From assembly GCA_000783305.1 (NCBI GenBank), contig JROE01000009.1, positions 186,001-250,000 of the forward strand: DNA of 64,000 nucleotides, written 5' to 3'. Of the stretch, positions 35,802 to 44,479 are shown piece by piece. This stretch comes from Sphingobacteriaceae bacterium DW12 (GTDB lineage Bacteria; Bacteroidota; Bacteroidia; Sphingobacteriales; Sphingobacteriaceae). Both the position numbers and the translations under genes were made by a program. Under the pieces are notes generated by a model. The model was not told the DNA's origin. It ran no database searches and saw only the letters and a list, made by a program, of their open reading frames with translations. Positions within the stretch are counted from its first letter, which is position 1. Every line of letters begins with the position of its first letter.

Positions 35802-36446
35802 ATGACAACGATCCTGACAAAACAAAATAGTATAGCCAATCAATACATCTCCGAATTACGAGATGTCCATATTCAGCAAGACCGAATGCGATTCAGACGA
35901 AATCTAGAACGTATAGGAGAGATAATGGCTTACGAAATAAGCAAAACACTCGAGTACAAACAAGTATCTGTCGAGACCCCGTTGGGTATTGCCGAGACGC
36001 ATCTTCCCATAGAACATCCCGTACTAGGCACTATCATCAGAGCAGGACTACCTTTTCATCAAGGGTTTCTTAACGTATTCGATCGTTCCGACAATGCATT
36101 TGTAGCCGCATATAGACATACAAAAAAAAGTGGAGAATTTGAGATTCACAAAAAATACGTCAACACACCCAATCTGGAAGACAAGATTGTCATTATTGCA
36201 GACCCCATGCTGGCCACTGGCCAAAGCTTAGTATTATGTTGTAAAGAGCTCTTGGCCGAGCACAACATCAAAGAACTCCACATTGCAGTAGTCATAGCGT
36301 CCGAAGAAGGCCTCAGGCATGTCAAAGCATTCCTACCAGAAGCCATACTATGGGTGGGCGACGTAGACAATGAACTGACAAGTAAGGCATATATCGTCCC
36401 AGGACTAGGCGATGCCGGTGACCTCGCCTATGGGAACAAGGAATAA
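35802..36446 (+). CDS. upp: Uracil phosphoribosyltransferase
   Basis: 214 residues. The PRPP-binding loop ADPMLATGQSL (133-143) and the C-terminal YIVPGLGDAGDLAYG, the uracil-binding segment of Upp, are both present, as is AGLPFHQGFL upstream. It converts uracil and PRPP to UMP in pyrimidine salvage. Single gene preceded by about 340 bases without a gene up to uvrB; that gap holds the uvrB promoter and a small TGATAC/GTATCA hairpin near 35637-35654. Confidence 0.9.
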   Translation: MTTILTKQNSIANQYISELRDVHIQQDRMRFRRNLERIGEIMAYEISKTLEYKQVSVETPLGIAETHLPIEHPVLGTIIRAGLPFHQGFLNVFDRSDNAFVAAYRHTKKSGEFEIHKKYVNTPNLEDKIVIIADPMLATGQSLVLCCKELLAEHNIKELHIAVVIASEEGLRHVKAFLPEAILWVGDVDNELTSKAYIVPGLGDAGDLAYGNKE

Positions 36447-36566
36447 CGATTATATATAATTAATTAACAATAATTTAGCACACAAAAATGCAAAAACAAG
36501 ATTTACAACAGTTACATTTATATTATCATACGGTACGTTCTTTTTCACCCTTAAAATTTTCACTTT

Positions 36567-37040
36567 ATGAATTGGCAAAAATACAATGGCGAGTACATCC
36601 GCATTCCCATCATGGAAGCCGTGGAAGAAATCATTAGTAGAGAGACGCACTTAGGCAATAGACTCAAAGTATACATCGGAACAGACTCTCAGGTCAAGCG
36701 AGGAATTATAGATTTTGCAACAGTCATCGTCTTTCTTCGAGAACACAAAGGTGGCTTTATGTTCATCCACAAAGACAGGCGTAATTACCGGATGGGCATC
36801 AAAGAGCGAATGCTACTCGAAGTCCAAAAATCCATCGAAATCGCCTACCACATCTGTCCCCTCCTAGACCAATACCATGTCGACCTCGAAGTTCACGCCG
36901 ACATCAACACCAACCCCAACTTCCAATCAAACGTAGCACTTAAAGAAGCCATGGGATATATCATGGGAATGGGATTTGTATTCAAAGCCAAGCCCGAATC
37001 GTTCGCCAGCACAAACTGCGCGAATAAATTGGTACAATAA
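36567..37040 (+). CDS. RNase H-like YkuK/DUF458-family protein
   Basis: 157 residues. LKVYIGTDSQVKRG near the start is the DUF458/YkuK signature, with the acidic residue where ribonuclease H-like folds bind metal; the later LEVHADINTNPNFQSN adds a second acidic site. Family members are predicted RNase H-like nucleases; no substrate is established. Length is normal for the family. Single gene, 120 bases after upp. Confidence 0.78.
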   Translation: MNWQKYNGEYIRIPIMEAVEEIISRETHLGNRLKVYIGTDSQVKRGIIDFATVIVFLREHKGGFMFIHKDRRNYRMGIKERMLLEVQKSIEIAYHICPLLDQYHVDLEVHADINTNPNFQSNVALKEAMGYIMGMGFVFKAKPESFASTNCANKLVQ

Positions 37041-37260
37041 AGACTAAAAAGAAAAATAATAAAGCTTACGTTCGAACAAAAGAAAAATCATTCAAACTCA
37101 AGAACGTGCAGAAAGAGAACACATTAATAAAAAATACTCACGCTAGGCACTCCATCAGTCTGCAGATTGATACTATAGTAAGATTTACGACAGACTTTTG
37201 AACATCTTCTCAGAAGGGATTTTGACTAATCTTGAAAACCCCAGTTATGCCCACAATACA

Positions 37261-37875
37261 CTACATGGACAGCATAGACAATACGCCCTTTACTTTATAA
37301 ATTGCTTGAATGGATGATTTTTTCAGTAAGATATCGTCAAAATCTCTCGCATTTTTTGCAGCAAGGCGCAAAGTTTCCGAATCATATTCACGAACAAATC
37401 TGATAACATTAAATTTTTCGGAAATAATCAAATAGATATCTCCAAAAAGAACAGAATCGACCTCCACTTTGCGTACAAAAACCATACTACCGTGTGCAAT
37501 TTCAGGTGACATCGCCTCCCCATTATTCACTACAGCAAAGTCGCTACCCGACAAAACAGGTATCTCCAATTCGTCCGTTGGAGTAAGGACGCTCAAATCT
37601 GCAGGCAAGTCTTCCAAGCCAATCCCATAAAGCGGAATTTTCTTTAACAGAGAAGCCGACCGAAGCATATTTCCATTACCCGTAAGTAACCAGCCCTCGT
37701 TAATATCGGGGAATCTCTCCGATATAATCGAAGACAGATTTTTACTGATGGAATAGTTCCCTTTTTTTATCTGATAAAGACGCTCGGACCGTTTCAGGCC
37801 AATCTCTTTCGCAAAGGAATTCACATTGAGTCCCAGATGTTCAATAATCTGTTCCAATCTTTCCCAACTTGACAT
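37261..37875 (-). CDS. LexA/CI-like repressor with lost Ser-Lys dyad
   Basis: 204 residues from the ATG at 37875 (the longer frame to 37929 is less likely). The N-terminal helix-turn-helix (about 5-55, LEQIIEHLGLNVNSFAKEIG to YSISKNLSSIISERF) is of XRE/phage-repressor type. The C-terminal S24/LexA-like signal domain is recognisable in NNGEAMSPEIAHGSMVFVRK and GDIYLIISEKFNVIRFVRE, but the nucleophile serine position is Ala (A121) and the lysine position is Ile (I158). Self-cleavage as in LexA or CI is therefore not expected. A 25-nt palindrome lies 96 bases upstream. It probably controls its neighbours; the signal is unknown. Confidence 0.78.
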   Translation of the reverse strand: MSSWERLEQIIEHLGLNVNSFAKEIGLKRSERLYQIKKGNYSISKNLSSIISERFPDINEGWLLTGNGNMLRSASLLKKIPLYGIGLEDLPADLSVLTPTDELEIPVLSGSDFAVVNNGEAMSPEIAHGSMVFVRKVEVDSVLFGDIYLIISEKFNVIRFVREYDSETLRLAAKNARDFDDILLKKSSIQAIYKVKGVLSMLSM

Positions 37876-37966
37876 ATATAAAATTACAGTTACTTTAAAA
37901 AAAACAATAATACGCAAAAACGACGCCAAACATCAATCCTTCCATAATATTTATCGAAATAAAAAA

Positions 37967-37997
37967 TTTGATTATACAATACAATATTGTATAATTG
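37967..37997 (+). promoter_or_regulatory. Palindrome-bearing promoter P1
   Basis: TTTG (37967-37970), 19-nt spacer, TATAATTG (37990-37997; 7 of 8). A 25-nt palindrome (37971-37995; arms ATTATACAAT and ATTGTATAAT, 5-nt centre) fills the spacer. It reads toward the 91-aa gene at 38187, with a leader of about 185 bases. Confidence 0.55.
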
Positions 37998-38186
37998 CAA
38001 TTTATTATTTAGATTATCAACATAAGCCGCATACATTACCCTACAAAAAGTATATGCAACCCACAGAAATAACGAACATGTACCATGAAATCCATAATAA
38101 CGTACACATATTTCAACACCCAGTAAACGGATAACATGATAAATATGCTACAGGCATAAGCCTCCCCTATTACCAATATCTATGTT

Positions 38187-38462
38187 ATGTCAAGAAAAAA
38201 AGACACCAAAAAAAACCACGCGATGATAGTGGACAGCAACCAACAAGATGACCCCTCGTATATCACAATGCAGGATGTGATGCAGTTATGTGCATTTTGG
38301 AGTCAAACTAATGCTGATATAGTAGACATATTAAAAGTCAACAACCCCGAGAAAAACATCCAGATAGTTAAGAAAAGTGAAAAAGCAATCTTAGAAATTA
38401 AATTCATCAATGAAAATAAAGAGGAAAAAATCTTTCAAATCGAAATAAAAATATACGAATAA
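38187..38462 (+). CDS. Small protein of unknown function (91 aa)
   Basis: 91 residues, rich in Lys, Glu and Asn, no signal peptide or membrane segment. The N-terminal third is polar (MSRKKDTKKNHAM), the middle helical (YITMQDVMQLCAFWSQTNADIVDILK), and the C-terminal half alternates charged and hydrophobic residues as in a beta-sheet (AILEIKFINENKEEKIFQIEIKIYE). I recognise no family. It lies between promoters P1 and P2. Confidence 0.6.
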   Translation: MSRKKDTKKNHAMIVDSNQQDDPSYITMQDVMQLCAFWSQTNADIVDILKVNNPEKNIQIVKKSEKAILEIKFINENKEEKIFQIEIKIYE

Positions 38463-38548
38463 TACAATACCAAGACCATTTTTCAACCCGCATACCCCCC
38501 CGTTTCCAGAGAAGAATATAAGTTTCAAAAAAAATAAATTAAAAAACA

Positions 38549-38579
38549 TTTGCAAATACAATATTATATTGTACTTTTA
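38549..38579 (+). promoter_or_regulatory. Palindrome-bearing promoter P2
   Basis: TTTG (38549-38552), 19-nt spacer, TACTTTTA (38572-38579). The palindrome TACAATAT-T-ATATTGTA (38557-38573) occupies the spacer and runs into the -7 element. 14 of 19 spacer bases match P1, and both share a downstream ATTGCAATTTA. Confidence 0.6.
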
Positions 38580-38722
38580 CCAAAAATATTGCAATTTAAC
38601 TGAAGGATTATTATTAACAACTAAAAAACAGCTTTTAACAAAATCATAGTAACACAAAAAAACAATTAAAAATCAAAACTGGCAACAGGTTCGGCCATGT
38701 CAAAAAAATCATTACGAAAAAT

Positions 38723-41683
38723 ATGAAAGTTAAACATTTATCCAAAGTAGCCTTGGCACTGGCACTCTCGAGTACGGTAGTATTTGAAGGGTGTAAAAAG
38801 TACGACGATGATATCAATCGTCTCGAGAACAGCATCAATCAGAACACCTCTGATCTTGCAGGATTAAAAACAAAACTAGATGACCTAGCTAAAAACTATG
38901 TCGTTACGGCTGTCACACCTGTGACGGGTGGATTTGACATCACACTAAAAGGTGCAGATGGCAAGACTACTACCTATCCCATCAGAAATGGAGCAAATGG
39001 TACCGACGGTACAAATGGCAAAGACGGTGTCGAGGGAAAACCAGGCACAATGTTCCGCATTGTCAACGACATGTGGGAAATCAGTGTTGATGGAGGCAAA
39101 ACTTACCAATCTACTGGAGCGAAAGCTAAAGGTGACAAGGGTGATAAAGGTGATAAAGGTGACCAAGGAACGCCCGGCACCCCAGGAACCCCAGGTCAAG
39201 ATGGAGCGCCGGGAACACCTGGTACCCCAGGAACTCCAGGCCAAGATGGTGTTGACGGACAACCAGGTAGAGATGGTTCAGTTGTCTCTATTATCGACGC
39301 TGCCGGTAAAAAAGTTTGGGCGATTGATGGTGTAGCAGTAGCTCCACAAGTACTCGCTTATCCTGGCGAAGTAGCCGTAATGGAGGTCAATGACGGGTAC
39401 ACCATTGTCATCACAGACAGCAACGGCCAACCGACTACTGTATTCCTTTCAAAAGAAGCACTTGCAGTATCTAGCTTAGCTTTAGTACCAGCTTTCACCA
39501 ACAATAATTCTCCTGTTATCTTCTTCCCGCGTATCGTCAATGACGACGTAAATAGAGCTACTTGGATGCAAGGTGAAGCTGAAATTAAGTATAACCTAAA
39601 TCCATTTGGTGTTGCAACTGACAACTATTTAGCTACTGGCCTATTGACGCAGAATGCTGAAAAGATTTCTTTCAGATCTTCTGGCGGATCCGTTTCTAAC
39701 AGTTTCACCATTACCAATACAGCCAAGACATTCGGAGATATTACTGTCAAAGTTAAACCCGATGGAAATGCAAACTCTATCTTCCCGAAAAATTCTGATG
39801 ACAATGATTTGTTTGTCGCGTTACAATTAAAAAATACACATGCAAAAGTAGCCGACAACCAAAGATTTGCTGCTTCAGGTTATAACCTTGCCAAAGAAGA
39901 AATTGTAGAAGCTGACGAAGTAACCATCGAAAAAGCAGTGAAGCCAGTAGCTAAATACGAATTGGCAGGTGGTGTAACTCCTAATTTCTCCGCAGGTGCT
40001 TTTGGAGAAGGTGCACCAAATAACCAAGCCACATCTATTTCTTCAACAAATGCCGCAGCCAAAACTGTTGCTCACTATACATTGCACGTTTACAACAATG
40101 CCGAGAACAATATTGACGGTCGTACCACATATGCTGGAGCTGTTGATTTAGAAAAAGATCTACGCGGTTTCTTCGCTCGTACGCAGGTAGGCAACAAAAT
40201 TGTATCCATGGATGACCACGGATTAGCGGGTTATGACTTGCGTTTTGCACTTGCCAATCCTAGTACCACTGAAGCCAACTGGCTCAAGGTAGATGCAGCT
40301 ACAGGAAAGATTGTCGTAAGAGAATCTACTCCTGGCGTTTACAACACTGCTGCTCTTAACAACCACACTATTGTTGAAGTAAAATTATATGCATCAGCAA
40401 CTAGCACACAAGCAATAGCAACCCGTTATGTGAAAGTTGACTATACGCAGACAGCACCTACGCCTATCAGTTTATCTGGCGTAATCAACCACGATGTAGT
40501 TTCAACTGCTTCAGTTACCAAGGACATCGTATGGCCTAATCCACTTACCTCTATGGACGTAGCGTATAGCACTACTGGAAAATCTGCTACTGACTTCCAT
40601 ACTACGTACACATTTGTACCAGGTGTTCTTCCAACTGGATTCACATTCCATGCAGACATGAACTCCAATGTACAAGCTACGACTAGAAAAGTGAACATTG
40701 CTAACACAGTAATGCCTGGTACCTACACGTTAACAGGTCAATACGTTTCGTCTGTATCTACTGATCCAGTTGTCAATGTATCCGTCACAGTAACAGTTGC
40801 AGGTACAATGATTGACAAGCTGAACAAAGACTTACCGTTCTGGGATAATTCACAAACATTCGGTATTATCAATGGTAGAAACATTGGCGGTAACAACTGG
40901 CAGCTATATGCTAACCTGTGGGATTACTGGACTATTCAATCTGTATCAGGAGCGAACAAACCAACAACTACGTTTGAATACAGCATCAACAACGTAACAT
41001 ATCCTGGAATCTCGATTGTAAACGGTACTAGCCATACTACTGCTGAAGTACAACTTGATGCGACTAACTCCGCAGCTAGAGACAGAGTAAACAATGGAAA
41101 TGTTGTTTTGACAGTAACCACCAAGGTGAACGGAGCCGTTTATGAAGTGAAGAATTTCGACGTGAAATTTGTGAATCCAGTAAAACCAATCGTTCTTCGT
41201 GCCCCTTATAGAGATATGAAAGACAAAGAAAACTCTGGATCGAACACGTCTACCTTTGACCTTCGTAGAGCCATCGAAGTTAGCAACTTCAATAATGACA
41301 TTATCTACAGATTCAATGGCATTGGCGCTTCAGGAACCGAGAATGACGGCACATTGAAAGCAAATTACGGCATTAGCCTCACAACTAATGGCATTGCAGC
41401 GACGTTCTCAGGAACACCTTATCGCCTGACTGCTAGCAGCTTCGTAGGTGCGTATGCAGGAGTAGTCACAAATACAAGTGGCACACCGCTAACCCTTCAA
41501 AGTGGAGCAACAGCGACAGTCAATGGAGACAACGCCGTATGGACAAACAACGGTGCAAACTTGCAACAACCTATCACACTTGTTTACAAAGTGAAGGTAC
41601 ATAACAAGTGGAACCTAGGACAAGCTCCAACAATAGGAGAAGTTGAAAAACTAGTCTACATTGTAGTAAATCCAAACAACTAA
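38723..41683 (+). CDS. Large collagen-like surface lipoprotein
   Basis: 986 residues. Lipobox VVFEGCKKY anchors the protein at C24. Residues about 27-58 form a short heptad-like coiled coil (DDDINRLENSINQ, LAGLKTKLDDLAKN), a likely trimerisation start. Two collagen-type Gly-X-Y blocks follow: about 90-108, and about 137-185 with GDK, GTP and GQD triplets. DMWEISVDGGKTYQSTGA between them resembles the PL29/DUF4988-type N-terminal region of Bacteroidota surface proteins. The remaining 800 residues are beta-rich, Thr/Asn-rich and free of obvious catalytic motifs, like tandem Ig-like adhesin domains. It is probably an outer-surface stalk protein; ligand unknown. A strong terminator follows. Confidence 0.75.
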   Translation: MKVKHLSKVALALALSSTVVFEGCKKYDDDINRLENSINQNTSDLAGLKTKLDDLAKNYVVTAVTPVTGGFDITLKGADGKTTTYPIRNGANGTDGTNGKDGVEGKPGTMFRIVNDMWEISVDGGKTYQSTGAKAKGDKGDKGDKGDQGTPGTPGTPGQDGAPGTPGTPGTPGQDGVDGQPGRDGSVVSIIDAAGKKVWAIDGVAVAPQVLAYPGEVAVMEVNDGYTIVITDSNGQPTTVFLSKEALAVSSLALVPAFTNNNSPVIFFPRIVNDDVNRATWMQGEAEIKYNLNPFGVATDNYLATGLLTQNAEKISFRSSGGSVSNSFTITNTAKTFGDITVKVKPDGNANSIFPKNSDDNDLFVALQLKNTHAKVADNQRFAASGYNLAKEEIVEADEVTIEKAVKPVAKYELAGGVTPNFSAGAFGEGAPNNQATSISSTNAAAKTVAHYTLHVYNNAENNIDGRTTYAGAVDLEKDLRGFFARTQVGNKIVSMDDHGLAGYDLRFALANPSTTEANWLKVDAATGKIVVRESTPGVYNTAALNNHTIVEVKLYASATSTQAIATRYVKVDYTQTAPTPISLSGVINHDVVSTASVTKDIVWPNPLTSMDVAYSTTGKSATDFHTTYTFVPGVLPTGFTFHADMNSNVQATTRKVNIANTVMPGTYTLTGQYVSSVSTDPVVNVSVTVTVAGTMIDKLNKDLPFWDNSQTFGIINGRNIGGNNWQLYANLWDYWTIQSVSGANKPTTTFEYSINNVTYPGISIVNGTSHTTAEVQLDATNSAARDRVNNGNVVLTVTTKVNGAVYEVKNFDVKFVNPVKPIVLRAPYRDMKDKENSGSNTSTFDLRRAIEVSNFNNDIIYRFNGIGASGTENDGTLKANYGISLTTNGIAATFSGTPYRLTASSFVGAYAGVVTNTSGTPLTLQSGATATVNGDNAVWTNNGANLQQPITLVYKVKVHNKWNLGQAPTIGEVEKLVYIVVNPNN

Positions 41684-41709
41684 GAACTAACACACCCAGT
41701 TCGAAGTAT

Positions 41710-41738
41710 GAAGGTGGCTCCGGCCACCTTCTTTTTTC
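41710..41738 (+). terminator. Rho-independent terminator after the collagen-like gene
   Basis: GAAGGTGGC (41710-41718), loop TCCG, GCCACCTTC (41723-41731), then a T-rich tract. Confidence 0.9.
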
Positions 41739-41791
41739 TCCTATTTTTAACATTGACCAACCACCTCAAATTTTATAAACCTTTTATCAAC

Positions 41792-41893
41792 ATGGAATTA
41801 TTAAAAACAACCTTATATTTGCTGATTGCCATCATACTTTTTATAGCGACTGTAGTTGTCAAATATAAGCTCAACAAAAAAGATTTCCATTAA
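41792..41893 (+). CDS. Putative 33-aa single-span membrane peptide
   Basis: A frame begins at 41708, but that start lies at the terminator. The ATG at 41792 gives 33 residues: MELLKTT, about 19 hydrophobic residues (LYLLIAIILFIATVVVK), then KYKLNKKDFH, so one transmembrane helix with a basic cytosolic-type tail. It lies 38 bases before the clostripain gene. Small peptides like this are easily missed or spurious; nothing links it to a known family. Confidence 0.4.
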   Translation: MELLKTTLYLLIAIILFIATVVVKYKLNKKDFH

Positions 41894-41931
41894 CCAGGCA
41901 ATCCTTAACATTAACCTTTTGAACCACAGCC

Positions 41932-43068
41932 ATGAGATTCCTATCCATCATATCTACCCTCGCGATATTTCTACTAGGCTTGCAGTCCTGTAAAAAAGAA
42001 TTACCCACACCCCCTGAAGAACAGCCTAAACTTAGAACTGTCATTGCTTACCTCGCGGCAAACAACAGTCTAATCAACGAGGCCTACGAAAATATCAATC
42101 AAATGGAAGCCGCCATCGGAAATGTTGACGGCGACCTGATTGTATACGCCCGTCTCCAAGGCACCAACCCAGCACTTTACAGGATAACACCCGATCAAAC
42201 CCCTGATATTCGTAGCCAGAAAATCAAAGAGTACGCCCCTCATAATTCTTCTGACCCGACCGTCATGAAGCAAGTGATAGCAGACATTCAAGCCGCCTAC
42301 CCAGCACAGACCTACGGACTCATCCTCTGGTCACACGCTACAGGATGGATTCCCCCTAACCATGGAGGTGTCAAAGTCAAGTCATTTGGCGACGACAATG
42401 GTAGCACAATGGACATCAAGCACCTCAAACAAGCCCTACCCGACAATCTCGATTTCATCATGTTCGATGCCTGCTCCATGGCCAGTGTAGAGGTCCTCTA
42501 TGAAATAAAAGAAAAAGCAAAATACTTTATATCTTCACCTGGAGAGGTAATCTCTAACGGCATGCCATATAACAAGATAACCAACGACCTTTTCCACATA
42601 TCGCCTGAAAGCTACCAGATGATTGCTCAAAAATATTATGAACACTACAATAGTAAGAGCGGACTATTCAGGTCGGCGACTATATCCATAATAGATGGCC
42701 TACAATTAGCTACACTAGCAACGACTTCCCAGCAACTCCTGAAAGCTTATTCGTCACCCTTCCCAAACTTACAACGCAATAACATTCAACGTATGGATTT
42801 TGACAGGATAGGCAATCCATTGATTGCATTTGACTTTGAAGACTTCCTCTTTCAAAATTTTGGTCCTGTCATTACCCAACCCATATCTCAGCAGCTCGCT
42901 CGCACTGTAATTTTCAAAGCAAACACTCCTTCATTCAATGGTTACGAGATCAAGAAAAATGGAGGGTTGACCTGCTACATCCCACATCCAGACAATGAAG
43001 GTCCCTTACACGATTACTACCGTACTTTACAATGGTATAGCGCCAGTGGGTTTGACCGCTTATTTTAA
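41932..43068 (+). CDS. Clostripain-family (C11) cysteine protease lipoprotein
   Basis: 378 residues, lipobox LGLQSCKKE with lipid cysteine C20. Catalytic residues of the clostripain family are visible: H135 in LILWSHATGW and C181 in IMFDACSMASVEVLYE. The region before His (TVIAYLAANNSLINEAYENINQME) and the SPGEVISNGMPY after Cys also fit. C11 enzymes usually cut after Arg or Lys, and in Bacteroidota several process surface proteins or toxins. Lipid anchoring and the neighbouring large lipoprotein suggest activity at the cell surface; the substrate is inferred. Confidence 0.85.
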   Translation: MRFLSIISTLAIFLLGLQSCKKELPTPPEEQPKLRTVIAYLAANNSLINEAYENINQMEAAIGNVDGDLIVYARLQGTNPALYRITPDQTPDIRSQKIKEYAPHNSSDPTVMKQVIADIQAAYPAQTYGLILWSHATGWIPPNHGGVKVKSFGDDNGSTMDIKHLKQALPDNLDFIMFDACSMASVEVLYEIKEKAKYFISSPGEVISNGMPYNKITNDLFHISPESYQMIAQKYYEHYNSKSGLFRSATISIIDGLQLATLATTSQQLLKAYSSPFPNLQRNNIQRMDFDRIGNPLIAFDFEDFLFQNFGPVITQPISQQLARTVIFKANTPSFNGYEIKKNGGLTCYIPHPDNEGPLHDYYRTLQWYSASGFDRLF

Positions 43069-43148
43069 CAAAAAATACCCAACAAACCCAATGACCACTA
43101 ATTAAAAAATACTTATAATTAGGTATATTTTACTTGATATTGAATGAC

Positions 43149-43156
43149 TACTTTTG
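43149..43156 (+). promoter_or_regulatory. -7 element of the 93-aa gene
   Basis: TACTTTTG, a perfect TAnnTTTG, 50 bases before the ATG at 43207. The nearest TTG is too close (12 nt) to be a normal -33. Confidence 0.4.
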
Positions 43157-43206
43157 TTACTAGGAGAGCATAAAAAGAATAAGCCAATTATTTTTGACAT
43201 ACATCT

Positions 43207-43488
43207 ATGAAAAAGCAAATAAGTTATTTAGACGAGGATAGCTACATTTTCAACAGCTATTTGAAACATAAAGATTATGAATCTGCCAACACTTCAAAGT
43301 GGCAACTCATCCTGAATACACCATCCATCAGAAAGAAGCTCAAAAAACTAGCCATCTGTGCCAACAAGACATTATCACTGTCCGAAACGTCTCAGCGTCC
43401 ATTATTGATTCCAAAAGAAATAGATCGGTTTACATTGACAACGAAGGAAATCAGTAACACCATCATTGAACTCAAGATTTACACCTAG
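43207..43488 (+). CDS. Small protein of unknown function (93 aa)
   Basis: 93 residues, basic, no signal peptide. The first half is helical and charged (YIFNSYLKHKDYESANTSKWQLILNT, then a lysine-rich stretch near 39-52), and the C-terminus ends in TTKEISNTIIELKIYT. The end resembles that of the 91-aa protein at 38187 only in its last few residues, which is not enough to claim homology. It closes the collagen/clostripain locus. Confidence 0.55.
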   Translation: MKKQISYLDEDSYIFNSYLKHKDYESANTSKWQLILNTPSIRKKLKKLAICANKTLSLSETSQRPLLIPKEIDRFTLTTKEISNTIIELKIYT

Positions 43489-43832
43489 ATCTAGACATTT
43501 CTCACGATGTATCCCCAACCACTTTTACGCCGCTAGACATATAGCATCCGACCCATTCCCCTTGCTGTGATTGACAGCCTCCTTAGCTAGGTTCATTTTT
43601 TTCTTCAGTACCCTTCAAAGACGAAAGATTTCGCCTAACAGCGGACTAAGTTTGTATCTTTAGATTCGAAAATACAAAGGCTTATGTCAGCTCCTACTCA
43701 ACAGATTCTACAGCAAATAGTCCAAACCTCCCTACTGGAACGGCTAGTAACCCTTTCTGCGCTCCATAGGTACATTTTTCCATCCATTTAATTTATAATC
43801 CTCTCCCCAGATACATAACTTTATAGCCATAT
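43489..43832 (+). other. 344-base region before the nadR-like gene
   Basis: It has a perfect -7 element TAAGTTTG (43647-43654) and, 30 bases on, a 35-codon frame (43684-43791, beginning MSAPTQQ) that I do not recognise; it may be a small gene, a leader or a remnant. A TTTGTAT/ATACAAA hairpin lies near 43651-43678. Nothing else is seen. Confidence 0.4.
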
Positions 43833-44396
43833 ATGTTTGCAACACATACAGACCTCATAAAAATAGCTGTTGTTGGGCCCGAGTCAACAGGAAAATCCAC
43901 AATCGCACAAGCACTTGCGGCGCATTTCAGAACCATCGGTGTCCCTGAATATGCACGAGAATATTGCAAACACTTGCATAACGCATATACATTGCAAGAC
44001 GAAATCAACATGTACTACGGGCAGGTTGCATTAGAAAACAGTTTGATTCCACTTGCCCAGCAGAATCTATTATTCTGTGACACTACTATACTGACTGTTA
44101 AGATTTGGTGCGATTACCTTTTTGGAGATACACCAGTACACGTCAAGAACGAAATATGCAAAAGACCATACGACCTATACCTGTTAATGGACATTGATCT
44201 CCCTTGGCAAGACGACCCCTTAAGGGACTTCCCAAATCAGCGAGATCATTTTCTAGAAGTATGGAAAAATGAACTGCATGCTTTAAAAGCACAATACATA
44301 GTCATCTCTGGTTTAGGGGATGACCGTTTTCAAAACGCCTTATCTGCAGTACACACGCTATTATCAGACTGTGGTTGGTCTGGCAAACAGAACTAA
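43833..44396 (+). CDS. NadR-type nicotinamide riboside kinase (ATPase domain only)
   Basis: 187 residues equal to the C-terminal kinase domain of NadR. Walker A is VGPESTGKSTI (14-24), followed by VPEYAREYC, both signatures of the ribosylnicotinamide kinase domain. The DNA-binding and NMN-adenylyltransferase domains of enterobacterial NadR are absent. The probable reaction is ATP-dependent phosphorylation of nicotinamide riboside in NAD salvage; a transporter (pnuC) is not in the window. It converges on ahcY across a very long hairpin. Confidence 0.78.
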   Translation: MFATHTDLIKIAVVGPESTGKSTIAQALAAHFRTIGVPEYAREYCKHLHNAYTLQDEINMYYGQVALENSLIPLAQQNLLFCDTTILTVKIWCDYLFGDTPVHVKNEICKRPYDLYLLMDIDLPWQDDPLRDFPNQRDHFLEVWKNELHALKAQYIVISGLGDDRFQNALSAVHTLLSDCGWSGKQN

Positions 44397-44409
44397 AATC
44401 TATCATAAA

Positions 44410-44464
44410 AAACAAAAGGAGTAAAGTTTAACGACTACTGTGTTAAACTTTACTCCTTTTGTTT
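44410..44464. terminator. Bidirectional terminator, 23-bp stem
   Basis: Perfect inverted repeat (44410-44432 with 44442-44464), 9-nt loop, A-rich and T-rich ends on both strands. It separates the convergent nadR-like and ahcY genes. Confidence 0.88.
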
Positions 44465-44479
44465 CGAATAAAATATTAT

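Noticed and set aside
39125..39260. Tandem DNA repeat resembling a CRISPR or satellite
   Set aside because: The repetition is the codon pattern of Gly-X-Y triplets in the collagen-like protein; no spacers.
41708..41791. Longer 61-codon reading of the small membrane peptide
   Set aside because: Its start codon adjoins and its first codons form the terminator stem of the preceding gene.
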